From contig BDTS01000064.1 in NCBI GenBank assembly GCA_002897915.1, positions 1-33,987 on the forward strand: a stretch of 33,987 bases of DNA, given 5' to 3'. Made by a program: the position numbers and the translations under genes. Position 1 is the stretch's first letter, and the number at the start of each line of letters is the position of its first letter. The notes under the pieces were generated by a model. The model did no database searches. It was not told where the DNA came from and saw only the letters and a list, made by a program, of their open reading frames with translations. Shown here in pieces: positions 18,525 to 26,207 of this stretch. This DNA comes from a bacterium BMS3Bbin09 (GTDB taxonomy: Bacteria > Nitrospirota > Thermodesulfovibrionia > UBA6902).

Positions 18525-19628
18525 ATGGAGAGAATAATCATCGCGGGACACGGGAGTCATCGGAAAGACGACAGCAATATAGAGCAGATAGCAGAGCTTT
18601 TGCACAATATCATTCATCCCGGATGCGGCGATGACTGCGTAAAGGCCGCCTACCTGCAGTTCCTGAAACCTGACATAATGGAAACGCTGACGGCCTGTGT
18701 GAAGGAAGGCGCGAAGAAAATCATTGTCCATCCTTACTTTCTAAGCAGCGGTACGCATGTTTCGACCAACATACCTGAGATAATCAAAGAAGTGAAAGCA
18801 CAATATCCGGACATAACGTTCGTGTATACCAAACCGCTCGGGATTCATAAAAAAATGGCAGAAGTGGTAAGGGAAAGAATTGCGGCCGCGTCTGGACTTG
18901 GGCCGGAAGAGATCGAGAATAAGATCCATGTAATAGGCATAGGCTTCAGGCCGCTCGAACAGAAGGCATCTCGCGTGCTTCTCGGGTCCGATGTCGTACT
19001 TTCGAACGGCAGGCTTCTCGATGTTTTCAAGGGGTACGCGGAGTATGAAGATGTGAAGGAGAAGATAGTCGTCCACCCTACTGTTTACGAGATGCTTGAC
19101 TACATTGATGATAATTACACTGAAAAAACGATATCGCTCCTGGCTGCAGGAGACCCCATGTTCTTCGGTATCGGCAGACTCATCATCGAGAGGTTCGGCA
19201 TGGACGAGGCTGAGATCTATCCCGACCTTTCGAGTGTGCAGGTTGCCTTTTCAAGGGTAAAAAAGACCGAGAACAACGCGCTCATGATCAGCCTGCACGG
19301 AGGACCTGACCCGTCAAAAAGAAGAAAGCCTAAGTATGAGATAATAGAAATTCCCCGACTACTTGCGGGACATGGAAAGGTAGGGGTCCTTACTGACAGA
19401 GAAAACAACCCGTCCAAGATCGCGGAAGAGCTTATGAAGCCTTCAGCTGTTGGCTGTCAGTTGTCAGCTGTAACAATGTATGTCTGTGAAAAAATTGGTT
19501 ATAACGATGAAAAGATAATTCAGGGGGCACCTGAAACGATCGCGGGAATGTCCTTTGCATATCCGAACGTGGTCATTCTTGTAAGTGCGGAGGAGGCTTC
19601 CGCTCAAGGGATCGAGGATGTATCATAA
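18525..19628 (+). CDS. CbiX-CbiE fusion (sirohydrochlorin cobaltochelatase / cobalt-precorrin-7 C5-methyltransferase)
   Basis: 367 residues joining two cobalamin-pathway enzymes. Residues 1 to about 130 are a short CbiX: AGHGS with H9, HPYFLSSGTHV with H69 and H78, and the FVYTKPLGIH segment. It should insert cobalt into sirohydrochlorin. Residues from about 133 (HVIGIG) are CbiE, with LLAAGDPMFFGIG and DLSSVQVAFSR as SAM-methylase landmarks. The partner CbiT is not present in the window. The CbiX half has a C-x3-C pair (C34, C38), shared with the second CbiX copy at 32883. The stop lies 11 bases before the cbiG fragment, the expected pathway neighbour. Confidence 0.88.
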   Translation: MERIIIAGHGSHRKDDSNIEQIAELLHNIIHPGCGDDCVKAAYLQFLKPDIMETLTACVKEGAKKIIVHPYFLSSGTHVSTNIPEIIKEVKAQYPDITFVYTKPLGIHKKMAEVVRERIAAASGLGPEEIENKIHVIGIGFRPLEQKASRVLLGSDVVLSNGRLLDVFKGYAEYEDVKEKIVVHPTVYEMLDYIDDNYTEKTISLLAAGDPMFFGIGRLIIERFGMDEAEIYPDLSSVQVAFSRVKKTENNALMISLHGGPDPSKRRKPKYEIIEIPRLLAGHGKVGVLTDRENNPSKIAEELMKPSAVGCQLSAVTMYVCEKIGYNDEKIIQGAPETIAGMSFAYPNVVILVSAEEASAQGIEDVS

Positions 19629-19639
19629 AGACTTTTAGC

Positions 19640-19825
19640 ATGAATACAGAAAACAACCTGAAAGAACGTCCGGTAATTTTTTATATTACGGAGATCGGGC
19701 AAAAGCTTGCGGGACGGATCGAGGGTATTCTGCCCGGTGCCGAGGTTTTGAAGTTCAATACTGGTGTTTTCGCGGACAAATGGACCAGAGCCTGGAAGAT
19801 CGTCTGCATGCGGGATTATCAATAG
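19640..19825 (+). pseudogene. cbiG: Truncated cbiG (cobalt-precorrin 5A hydrolase) N-terminal fragment
   Basis: 61 codons. Residues 1-55 read like the start of CbiG: VIFYITEIGQKLAGRI, an FNTGVFADKW-type segment and WKIVC, where the family normally continues into an ATGI-VR motif. Instead the frame changes character at about base 19805 and stops after MRDYQ. Full CbiG is about 300-350 residues, so more than 80% is missing. The next gene is on the opposite strand with its stop 12 bases away. This is either a gene broken by rearrangement or insertion, or an assembly junction. No remainder of cbiG is found elsewhere in the window. Confidence 0.72.
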
Positions 19826-19836
19826 CATGGACAGAA

Positions 19837-20757
19837 TCATCGTTTTAGGAACTTGTCCTCATATATACTCGAAGACAGCCAGGTAACAAAATCCCCGGCA
19901 TTTATCGATGCCCGGCATGTCAGGTCGCACGGGAAAAAGAATACGTTCCCTTCCCTGACCGCGTCAACATCCTTCCACCCTGGTTCGTTCCGGATTATCT
20001 CTGCTGCCCTGCTCATCTCATTGCAGGCGTATATTACCTGTGGGTTGAAGGCGAGCCACTCTTCTTTTGTAATTGGGACAACATTCCCGGTCTTGTTCAA
20101 TATCGGCGGGATCCCGCCTGCTGCTCGTATATACGAGTTCTGGAAAGAATCGTCTCCGGGGACCATGACGCTGTCTCCTCCCATGAGCCTGATCGTCCTT
20201 TTCTTTAAGACTTGCGGGACGGCTTTCACCTTTTGAGCAGTGGCCTCAAATTCTTTTTTGATATTGTCGATAGTACGCAGGGCCGCTTTTTCTCTCTGGA
20301 ATATCCTGCCGATAATGGAGATGTTTTCATAAATGTCCTGGACAGAGTGAGCGTCCAGTTCGATGAGTATTGCCCTGTCGCCGAACTCTTCCCTGACTTC
20401 TTCATGCAGGCTTGAGACAAAGATCATGTCGGGATTTACTTCTTCGATCTTTTCTGTATCAGGACTGAAGAAACCACCCATGATCTTTCTTGGTGCTGCA
20501 CCCGCGGGGATCTTGTCGTGTTCTGTTACGCCCTTCAGTGTCTCGTCTGCCCCAACCTTGAATATTATTTCGGTGATGGCAGGCACGAGTGATACCACCC
20601 TGGCCGGTTTTTTTATGATCTCGATAGTGCTGCCGCTGCCGTCTGTAAAGGTTGTGTGATAATGCCCGGGTAAAAACTGAAAATAGGCGGCGACCGAGGC
20701 CAGAAAGATCAGAATAAAGAATAAAACGGTTTTTTTGAATAAGGCTGTTTGTTTCAT
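19837..20757 (-). CDS. ABC-transporter substrate-binding protein (BtuF/FecB-like), copy 2
   Basis: Periplasmic-side binding protein for a corrinoid, haem or iron chelate, 306 residues. The N-terminal hydrophobic helix (about 10-30) has no clean cleavage site or lipobox, so it may stay as a membrane anchor. The family start of the mature domain is RVVSLVPAITEIIFKVGA, followed by DMIFVSS and a C-terminal lobe with NPQVIYACN. It is the last gene of the riboswitch-led operon, 37 bases after cbiL. Its stop faces the broken cbiG. A second, different binding protein is encoded two genes upstream, so one importer may use two receptors. Confidence 0.86.
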   Translation of the reverse strand: MKQTALFKKTVLFFILIFLASVAAYFQFLPGHYHTTFTDGSGSTIEIIKKPARVVSLVPAITEIIFKVGADETLKGVTEHDKIPAGAAPRKIMGGFFSPDTEKIEEVNPDMIFVSSLHEEVREEFGDRAILIELDAHSVQDIYENISIIGRIFQREKAALRTIDNIKKEFEATAQKVKAVPQVLKKRTIRLMGGDSVMVPGDDSFQNSYIRAAGGIPPILNKTGNVVPITKEEWLAFNPQVIYACNEMSRAAEIIRNEPGWKDVDAVREGNVFFFPCDLTCRASINAGDFVTWLSSSIYEDKFLKR

Positions 20758-20794
20758 ATTATTTCTTCCCTCAAGCTGTCTGTTGGCCGGAACT

Positions 20795-21520
20795 TTACTT
20801 TTGTTTTTCCGGAATCTTGCATGACTTTTGCCCCCTCTTTATTACTGCTACCGACAGATATGCCGACTTGGGGGGAGGCGCGCCATTCAGCATATCATAG
20901 ACCGACTCACCGTCAAGGCCGATGCGCCTTACGAGAAATGCCTTTGCCGGCTTCATCCGCTTTACCGTTTCAATAAGGGTAGGCAGCTTGTTGTTGACCT
21001 TCATGAATACGGTTGTCGGGTGTCTCTGTATGAGGTCAGCCACACTCTCCGGGTCAGCAGGCATTTCATAGACACCGAAGTTTTCCTTCTTGACGCTCAG
21101 AGGAAGACCTATCATGGAGGCAGCGGCATTTATGGAGCTTATGCCCGGGACATGATTTACCCTGATCCCGACTGCGTTTAATTTTTCCGTCAGATAATTT
21201 GATGTACTATATATCGTTGGATCGCCCTGTGTAACGTAGGATACGCTTTTGTCCTGTCCAACCATCTCTTTTATCTTTGCCGCAAGCCCGGTATATCTCC
21301 TCACTAACTCCTCTTTGTTATTGGTCATGGGGATGTAGTACATATGGACCTTCGATGCATCGATGTAGTGAAGAATGACCTCTCTTGCCACACTCCTTCC
21401 CTGTTTATTGGACTGGGGTACTACCACAACGTCCGACTCCTTAAGTATTCTTATTGCCTTGACTGTTATAAGTTCATGATCTCCCGGGCCGAGACCTAGA
21501 GAATATACCGCTTTATTCAT
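20795..21520 (-). CDS. cbiL: Precorrin-2 / cobalt-factor II C20-methyltransferase
   Basis: SAM-dependent methylation of C20 of the corrin precursor. 241 residues, normal length. YSLGLGPGDHELITVKAIRIL at the N-terminus is the tetrapyrrole methylase SAM loop. YVTQGDPTIYST and VPGISSINAAASMIGLPL are the other two family blocks. The CbiL/CobI assignment rests on the IRILKESDVVVVP pattern and the overall length. It overlaps the preceding binding-protein gene by eight bases and has AAGGAG before its ATG. A biosynthetic enzyme placed inside a transporter operon links uptake and synthesis under one riboswitch. Confidence 0.88.
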   Translation of the reverse strand: MNKAVYSLGLGPGDHELITVKAIRILKESDVVVVPQSNKQGRSVAREVILHYIDASKVHMYYIPMTNNKEELVRRYTGLAAKIKEMVGQDKSVSYVTQGDPTIYSTSNYLTEKLNAVGIRVNHVPGISSINAAASMIGLPLSVKKENFGVYEMPADPESVADLIQRHPTTVFMKVNNKLPTLIETVKRMKPAKAFLVRRIGLDGESVYDMLNGAPPPKSAYLSVAVIKRGQKSCKIPEKQK

Positions 21521-22352
21521 GGGCTGCTCCTTTAAATATGATGTTAAGTTTCACAGCCGCATCAAATGCATTGATTCCCGGCCTCGCAAATTCAAGCTCA
21601 TTAATCCTTATGAATTTCGATTTTAATGATTTATAAAAAGGCCGCTCCTCAGGCGGCACCGGGTTTTTATTCATCGGCCCCACTTGGTATACGTAGAAAT
21701 CGGGCGTGAGCTTTAGCACTTTTTCAGTTGAGATAACGGCATGCTTTTTGTTGATACTCACGAGATTATTGCCGCCGGCCGCACTAATAATGGATGTGAG
21801 AATGCTCTTTTTCCCTGCCACCCTCAGGGGCTCTGCCATGACTTCATAGATTACGGACGGTTGTCTTGGCAGGGAACTGATCTCTGAAAGTCTTTTTTTC
21901 AGTCTGGCTACCAGGTTTTCGGCCTTATCTTTTCTTTCAAGCATTGCGCCGATCTTTTTGATCTTAACGAGGATATCATCAAGCGTCGCCGGGTCATAAT
22001 AAAAGATATCTGCTTTTACCCTTTCCTTCATTTCATAGGGAAATGCCCTCCGTGAGCCTGCAATTATCAGATCAGGGGCGAGTGCATTCAAAAGCTCAAT
22101 GTTCGGCCTTAAATGAGAGCCGACTTTTACTACACCCTTAACAGCATGGTCAGAGCGGGTGGTGCCGACGATCATGTCCAGCGCCCCGAGTTCAATGAGT
22201 ATCGGGCTTACAGCAGGGTAGAGCACAACTATTTTTTCGTAAGCCAATGCAGGCGAAAAAAACATGAGGCAAAGAGTAATACCCAGGAACAGTGTTCTTA
22301 CGAGCCTGCCCGCGCCTTTTTTTTCTTTTTTGAGTTTTCTTTTCGGTATCAT
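21513..22352 (-). CDS. ABC-transporter substrate-binding protein (BtuF-like), copy 1
   Basis: 279 residues. I place the start at the ATG complementary to 22350-22352 because GGAGG lies nine bases upstream and the ATPase stop ends two bases before it. A longer frame would begin inside the ATPase gene. A long basic N-region, a hydrophobic core and a signal peptidase I site (PALA before YEK) predict export. The mature protein starts KIVVLYPAVSPILIELGA and has DLIIAGS and a C-terminal lobe around DFYVYQVG. It differs strongly from copy 2 downstream, arguing for a different ligand or role. The ligand is probably a corrinoid or metal chelate, by context. Confidence 0.84.
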   Translation of the reverse strand: MIPKRKLKKEKKGAGRLVRTLFLGITLCLMFFSPALAYEKIVVLYPAVSPILIELGALDMIVGTTRSDHAVKGVVKVGSHLRPNIELLNALAPDLIIAGSRRAFPYEMKERVKADIFYYDPATLDDILVKIKKIGAMLERKDKAENLVARLKKRLSEISSLPRQPSVIYEVMAEPLRVAGKKSILTSIISAAGGNNLVSINKKHAVISTEKVLKLTPDFYVYQVGPMNKNPVPPEERPFYKSLKSKFIRINELEFARPGINAFDAAVKLNIIFKGAAHE

Positions 22353-22353
22353 T

Positions 22354-23106
22354 TTATATTTCCTCCGTATAAACAAACATTCTTTTATTCTGTTCAACAA
22401 ATCCTACCCTTACCCCGAATATATCCGAGAGCTTCTCCGGGTCAAGTTCATTTCTGCCCATATCATAGAGCAGGAGACCCTCCCTGAAAAAGAGAAACCT
22501 GCTGAAGTGATGGATTGCAAATGAAAGGTCATGTATGACCACCATTATTATTTTTTCTCTTTGCAGCCGCTTGAAAATATCAACGACCTTTATCTGGTGC
22601 AGTATGTCTATCCCGCTGAATGGCTCATCTAACAGAAATATATCTGTGTCCATGTTCATTACCCGCGCAAGAAGCACCCTCTGTTTTTCACCGCCGGAGA
22701 GCGCATTAAAGAGCCTGTCCTTAAGGTGAAACACATCAAATGTCTTCATGGCCTTTTCAGTGTAAATGACGTCCTGCTCTGAATACATCCTGCCGTCCGA
22801 ATGGATGAACCTGCCTGTGAGCACGACATAGAAGGCGTCAAAGGGCATGTTCAGCGCCGCCTCCTGCGGCAGAAATCCAATTCGGCGGGCGCACTCCTGC
22901 TGTGATATCTCCTGAAATTTCCTGTTCCCGACCCTGTAGTCTCCTGTAAAGTCCATCTGCCCGGAGAGCACGTTGAGGAAGGTGGACTTGCCGCTTCCGT
23001 TATTGCCGAGTACAGCAACCATATCTCCTTTTTTGATGTCCAGACCGTCTATTTTCAGGTGAAAGTCTCCGAGTTTAGCTCTTATGTCATTAAGCTCAAT
23101 TAAAAT
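22354..23106 (-). CDS. Importer ATPase (BtuD/FecE-like) with an apparent ATT start
   Basis: Energises the BtuC-like permease. Walker A GNNGSGKS, signature ALSGGEKQR and Walker B DIFLLDEPFSGID are intact. The first ATG in frame (23022) lies immediately before Walker A and would drop the first beta strands. The frame continues upstream through IELNDIRAKLG, a normal ABC-ATPase N-terminus, to the permease stop, with no ATG, GTG or TTG. An ATT at 23106-23104 lies seven bases after GGAG, so I take it as the start (about 250 residues). The ATT at 23100-23098 is the alternative. The gene overlaps the permease by 11 bases. The start is uncertain, the family is not. Confidence 0.88.
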   Translation of the reverse strand: MLIELNDIRAKLGDFHLKIDGLDIKKGDMVAVLGNNGSGKSTFLNVLSGQMDFTGDYRVGNRKFQEISQQECARRIGFLPQEAALNMPFDAFYVVLTGRFIHSDGRMYSEQDVIYTEKAMKTFDVFHLKDRLFNALSGGEKQRVLLARVMNMDTDIFLLDEPFSGIDILHQIKVVDIFKRLQREKIIMVVIHDLSFAIHHFSRFLFFREGLLLYDMGRNELDPEKLSDIFGVRVGFVEQNKRMFVYTEEI

Positions 23107-24046
23107 AGAAAAGCTCCTTTCTCCGCTTGATCAGGAGGTAAAGAAAGAAGACCCCTCCGATTGAGGAAGTTATTACGCCCACCGGCAGTTCCTGCCCTTC
23201 CTGAAGGATGGTCCTGGCGATAAGGTCAGTGGCGATCATGAATGCGGCCCCGCCTATGAGGGACGCGGGCAGCAAATATGATGCCTTTACAAAATTGCCG
23301 AGTCTCAGAATATGCGGAATGATCAGTCCCACAAAACCGATGATGCCTGCATAGCCCACACTGAATGCAGTAAGCAGGGCTGCTGCAAAGAAAAGCTTTT
23401 TCCTCAGCCTGTTGACATCCACACCTGTTGACGAGGCAGTTGTATCGTCAAAGCAGAGGATGTCAAGCTTGAGATAATCGTCCCTGATCATGAGGAACGA
23501 CAGGCAGATGACCGCAAAGAGGATCATGTCTTTTGAGGCCGTGGCAGCCTGGAATCCTCCCATTAACCAGAAGATGATGGAGCTCACTGCATCATCGCTC
23601 AAAAATTTCATAAAACTTATAGTGGCCGACGCAAAAGTACTCAGCACTATACCGGCCAGGAGCATCGTAATCGGTTGTATCCGCCCTCTGTGAGAGGCAA
23701 TCCGGGAAACCAGACACAGGCCCGCGAGTCCTCCTGCCAGTGCAAAGAGAGGGATATATGGCATAAGCCCCAGCATAATTGCTATTACAGCGCCCATTGC
23801 CGATGAAGCAGAAACCCCGGTCGTGAATGAATCCGCAAGCGGGTTTTTCATTACATACTGAAAGAGCACTCCGCTGAGCGCAAGGGCCGCACCCACAAGT
23901 CCGGCAAGCACGACCCTCGGGAGCCGCACATCAAGGAATATATTCCTTTCTATCTCCGACATGTTAAACAGGTCTATCTTTACCGCGCCCGCTGAGATCG
24001 CGGCAATAAATGCGGTCAGGAGAGCGGCAAGCAGTATCAGTCTCAT
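23096..24046 (-). CDS. Importer permease of the FecCD/BtuC family
   Basis: Type II ABC importer membrane subunit for cobalamin, haem or Fe-chelate uptake. 316 residues with about ten hydrophobic helices. Family marks are RLPRVVLAGLVGAALALSG near the N-terminus, QYVMKNPLAD, the coupling region around GVDVNRLRKKL, GFVGLIIPHILR and the C-terminal ELPVGVITSSIGG. It overlaps the ABC-2 permease gene by four bases (ATGA) and the ATPase by about 11. Together with the ATPase and two binding proteins it forms a complete importer. Confidence 0.93.
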   Translation of the reverse strand: MRLILLAALLTAFIAAISAGAVKIDLFNMSEIERNIFLDVRLPRVVLAGLVGAALALSGVLFQYVMKNPLADSFTTGVSASSAMGAVIAIMLGLMPYIPLFALAGGLAGLCLVSRIASHRGRIQPITMLLAGIVLSTFASATISFMKFLSDDAVSSIIFWLMGGFQAATASKDMILFAVICLSFLMIRDDYLKLDILCFDDTTASSTGVDVNRLRKKLFFAAALLTAFSVGYAGIIGFVGLIIPHILRLGNFVKASYLLPASLIGGAAFMIATDLIARTILQEGQELPVGVITSSIGGVFFLYLLIKRRKELFYFN

Positions 24047-24780
24047 CCTTCCACCCTCCCCACAGCCCTCAGGGCCGTGAAAAAAAATGTTACTGCAAAG
24101 CCGAGCATCAACATTAAGTAGAAAATGTTTACATCCCCACCTGTAAGCGTTGCCCTTATGACATTTGTTGAATAGGTAAGCGGCAGCACATAAACAAGTC
24201 CCTTAAAAACAGCAGGCAGTTTATCAACAGGGAAAAACGTCCCGCACAGAAACACCATGGGCGTAATGACAAACGTATTGACAGTTGCCTGGTCCCCGTG
24301 GTCTCTTACGAGCATTGCGATGGTAATGCCGAGCGTTGTGAAGAGAAATGTATGTGTCAATATTGCAAGGAAAAACATCGGTCCGATAATCAGCTTCACG
24401 CCGAATATTACGGAATAAACAAATATCAGGCAGGTGCTCAGCAGCCCCTTGAACATGCCGTAGGCAGCCTCTCCGAGCACGATCTCAACATGGGATATCG
24501 GCGCAATGAGATATTCATCGAACACGTGAAAATAAAACCTTGTTATGTTCAGTTCCTGGGCAATCCCATAGCTCTGATTCAGACTGCTCATGGTTATGAG
24601 GCCGGGGATAAGGAATGTAATGTACGGAAGCCCGTCCACTGTCACACGGTCGCCGAATCCCCAGCCGAATGCGACCAGAAACAGGAGCGGTGAAAGCGAA
24701 GATGCCGGGATCTGCTTCTTTGCCCGTTTCCTGAAGACATTTAATTCCCTGTAAAGCACACCTTGAAAGCCGTTAAACAT
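24043..24780 (-). CDS. ABC-2 type transporter permease
   Basis: Membrane part of an ABC-2 (type V fold) transporter, usually an exporter. 245 residues with six hydrophobic helices. The N-terminal amphipathic stretch GVLYRELNVFRKRAKKQI is typical of the family, as is the TPMVFLCGTFFPVDKLP segment before the last helices. It pairs with the ATPase overlapping it by eight bases upstream. The substrate is unknown. Its place between a PepSY-like protein and a BtuC-like importer, behind a cobalamin riboswitch, suggests a tetrapyrrole or metal-related cargo, but this is inference. Confidence 0.88.
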   Translation of the reverse strand: MFNGFQGVLYRELNVFRKRAKKQIPASSLSPLLFLVAFGWGFGDRVTVDGLPYITFLIPGLITMSSLNQSYGIAQELNITRFYFHVFDEYLIAPISHVEIVLGEAAYGMFKGLLSTCLIFVYSVIFGVKLIIGPMFFLAILTHTFLFTTLGITIAMLVRDHGDQATVNTFVITPMVFLCGTFFPVDKLPAVFKGLVYVLPLTYSTNVIRATLTGGDVNIFYLMLMLGFAVTFFFTALRAVGRVEG

Positions 24781-25651
24781 TGATCCTCTTTCCTGTTAAT
24801 TTTATAAACACATCCTCAAGCGTTACCTGCCTGATCTTGCCGGCATGCCCGCATTCCTTCAACCGCACGAGGGCATCGTCTTTTGAATTGAAAAACTCCT
24901 CTTCTATCCTGTCCTCTAAAAAGACCTCCAATACATATCTACCCATGTCCTTCTTCAAATCATCAGGGGAGCCTTTGACAATGATCTTTCCCTTGTCGAT
25001 AATGTATGTGTTCCTGCAGAGTTTCTCCGCCTCCTCAATATAGTGGGTTGTAAGGAGGATTGCCATGCCCTTCTGCTGATTTATCTTCAGGATCAGTTCC
25101 CAGATATTCTTCCTTATCTGGGGGTCAAGCCCGACGGTCGGTTCATCAAGAAAAAGTATCTTGGGTTCATGAAGGAGCGCCCTGACAAGCACAAGTCTCC
25201 TTTTCATTCCCCCTGAAAATGTCTTGACCTGCCTGTCCCGGTATTCCTGAAGACCGGCAAACTCAAGTGATTCTTCTATTTTCCCTTTTCTTAGCGGCTT
25301 GGGTATTGCATGCAGGATTGAATGGAGATAGAGGTTTTCATAGGCAGTCAGATCCCTGTCAACATTGCTCTGTTGTGGCACCATACCGATGAATCTCTTT
25401 GCCTCTTTGGGATGATTGAAAAAGTCCTTTCCGTAATAGTGAATTTTGCCACCGGTCGGTTTCACAAGACCCGTGAGAGCCTTTATGGTAGTGGTTTTTC
25501 CTGCCCCGTTAGGACCGAGAAGGCCGGTAAAATCACCCTCTTTAATCCGGAGATCTATCCCGTCAATGGCGGTCTTGTCGCCGAACCTCTTGATAAGACC
25601 CTTTGCCTCAAGTACATCTTTCTCCTGTTTCACTGTTTCGGTCACTGCCAC
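24773..25651 (-). CDS. ABC transporter ATPase for the ABC-2 permease
   Basis: 292 residues. Walker A GPNGAGKTTT, Q-loop MVPQQSN, a signature region TFSGGMKRRL and Walker B ILFLDEPTVGLDP are all present, with the H-loop in LLTTHYIEEAEKL. It has the CcmA/NatA-like C-terminal extension (about 225-290) seen in drug/haem-type ABC-2 ATPases. It overlaps the PepSY-like gene by ten bases and the permease by eight, so stoichiometric coupling is likely. ATP hydrolysis on the cytoplasmic face drives the neighbouring ABC-2 permease. Confidence 0.92.
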   Translation of the reverse strand: MAVTETVKQEKDVLEAKGLIKRFGDKTAIDGIDLRIKEGDFTGLLGPNGAGKTTTIKALTGLVKPTGGKIHYYGKDFFNHPKEAKRFIGMVPQQSNVDRDLTAYENLYLHSILHAIPKPLRKGKIEESLEFAGLQEYRDRQVKTFSGGMKRRLVLVRALLHEPKILFLDEPTVGLDPQIRKNIWELILKINQQKGMAILLTTHYIEEAEKLCRNTYIIDKGKIIVKGSPDDLKKDMGRYVLEVFLEDRIEEEFFNSKDDALVRLKECGHAGKIRQVTLEDVFIKLTGKRINV

Positions 25652-26205
25652 AATAGCCCCCCCAATATCAGGATCAATACTCCTCCGAAGAGCATAATAA
25701 AATCAAGCATGCAGTATCTCAGGACTACCAGCCCTGTTATGGTAGCAACCATTATAAATAGAGAGACCATATCTGTTAGTATTACCCAGGAGATTTCTGT
25801 CTGAAATGCCTTATGCAGGTTATTCAGCCAGTATAAAGGCTGATTCGGGAATTTTACGATCTTCTCCATGACCCCGTCTTCAGGACGGATTATATAAGTC
25901 GTCCTGCCGTGAGAGCCATAGAGGAACTCCACTGTCCTGCCTTCACGGAGCCTGATGACAGTAGGATCATCTGTTCTGCCTATCTGTTTTTTATAGTAAT
26001 CAATAAATGATGTCATTATTTTAATATCAGAAACCGGCACTTCATAAACAGTCTTATTCTTGGAAACAAAGTAGTTGAAAAACTTCCTGTGGTTCAGCAA
26101 TATTCCCGTGACACAGTAAAAGATGATGAAGGCGGCCAACAGCAGGCCGCCCCATCTGTGTATCTTGCGCATAACACGCATTGTCTTTGAATCAAGCGCA
26201 GACAC
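25642..26205 (-). CDS. PepSY-like membrane protein
   Basis: 187 residues with the PepSY-TM start: MRKIHRWGGLLLAAFIIFYCVTGILLNHRKFF (helix about 18-37 with a flanking His). A periplasmic alpha/beta domain (about 45-135) follows, then helices at about 140-161 and 165-186. The His-Arg at the first helix and the NNLHKAF segment before the second repeat the heme-reductase-like PepSY-TM layout in a shortened form. Members often sit with siderophore, haem or metal uptake genes. Here it lies two bases after cbiK and overlaps the ATPase gene. It may help release or reduce a chelate in the periplasm, which is inference. Confidence 0.78.
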   Translation of the reverse strand: MSALDSKTMRVMRKIHRWGGLLLAAFIIFYCVTGILLNHRKFFNYFVSKNKTVYEVPVSDIKIMTSFIDYYKKQIGRTDDPTVIRLREGRTVEFLYGSHGRTTYIIRPEDGVMEKIVKFPNQPLYWLNNLHKAFQTEISWVILTDMVSLFIMVATITGLVVLRYCMLDFIMLFGGVLILILGGLLWQ

Positions 26206-26207
26206 TG

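Noticed and set aside
17898-18731. 277-codon open frame on the - strand
   Set aside because: Antisense to the GGDEF domain and the CbiX start, whose motifs are unmistakable on the + strand.
22353-22400. Upstream start for the first binding protein
   Set aside because: It lies inside the ATPase gene; the ATG at 22352 has GGAGG at proper spacing and leads straight into a signal peptide.
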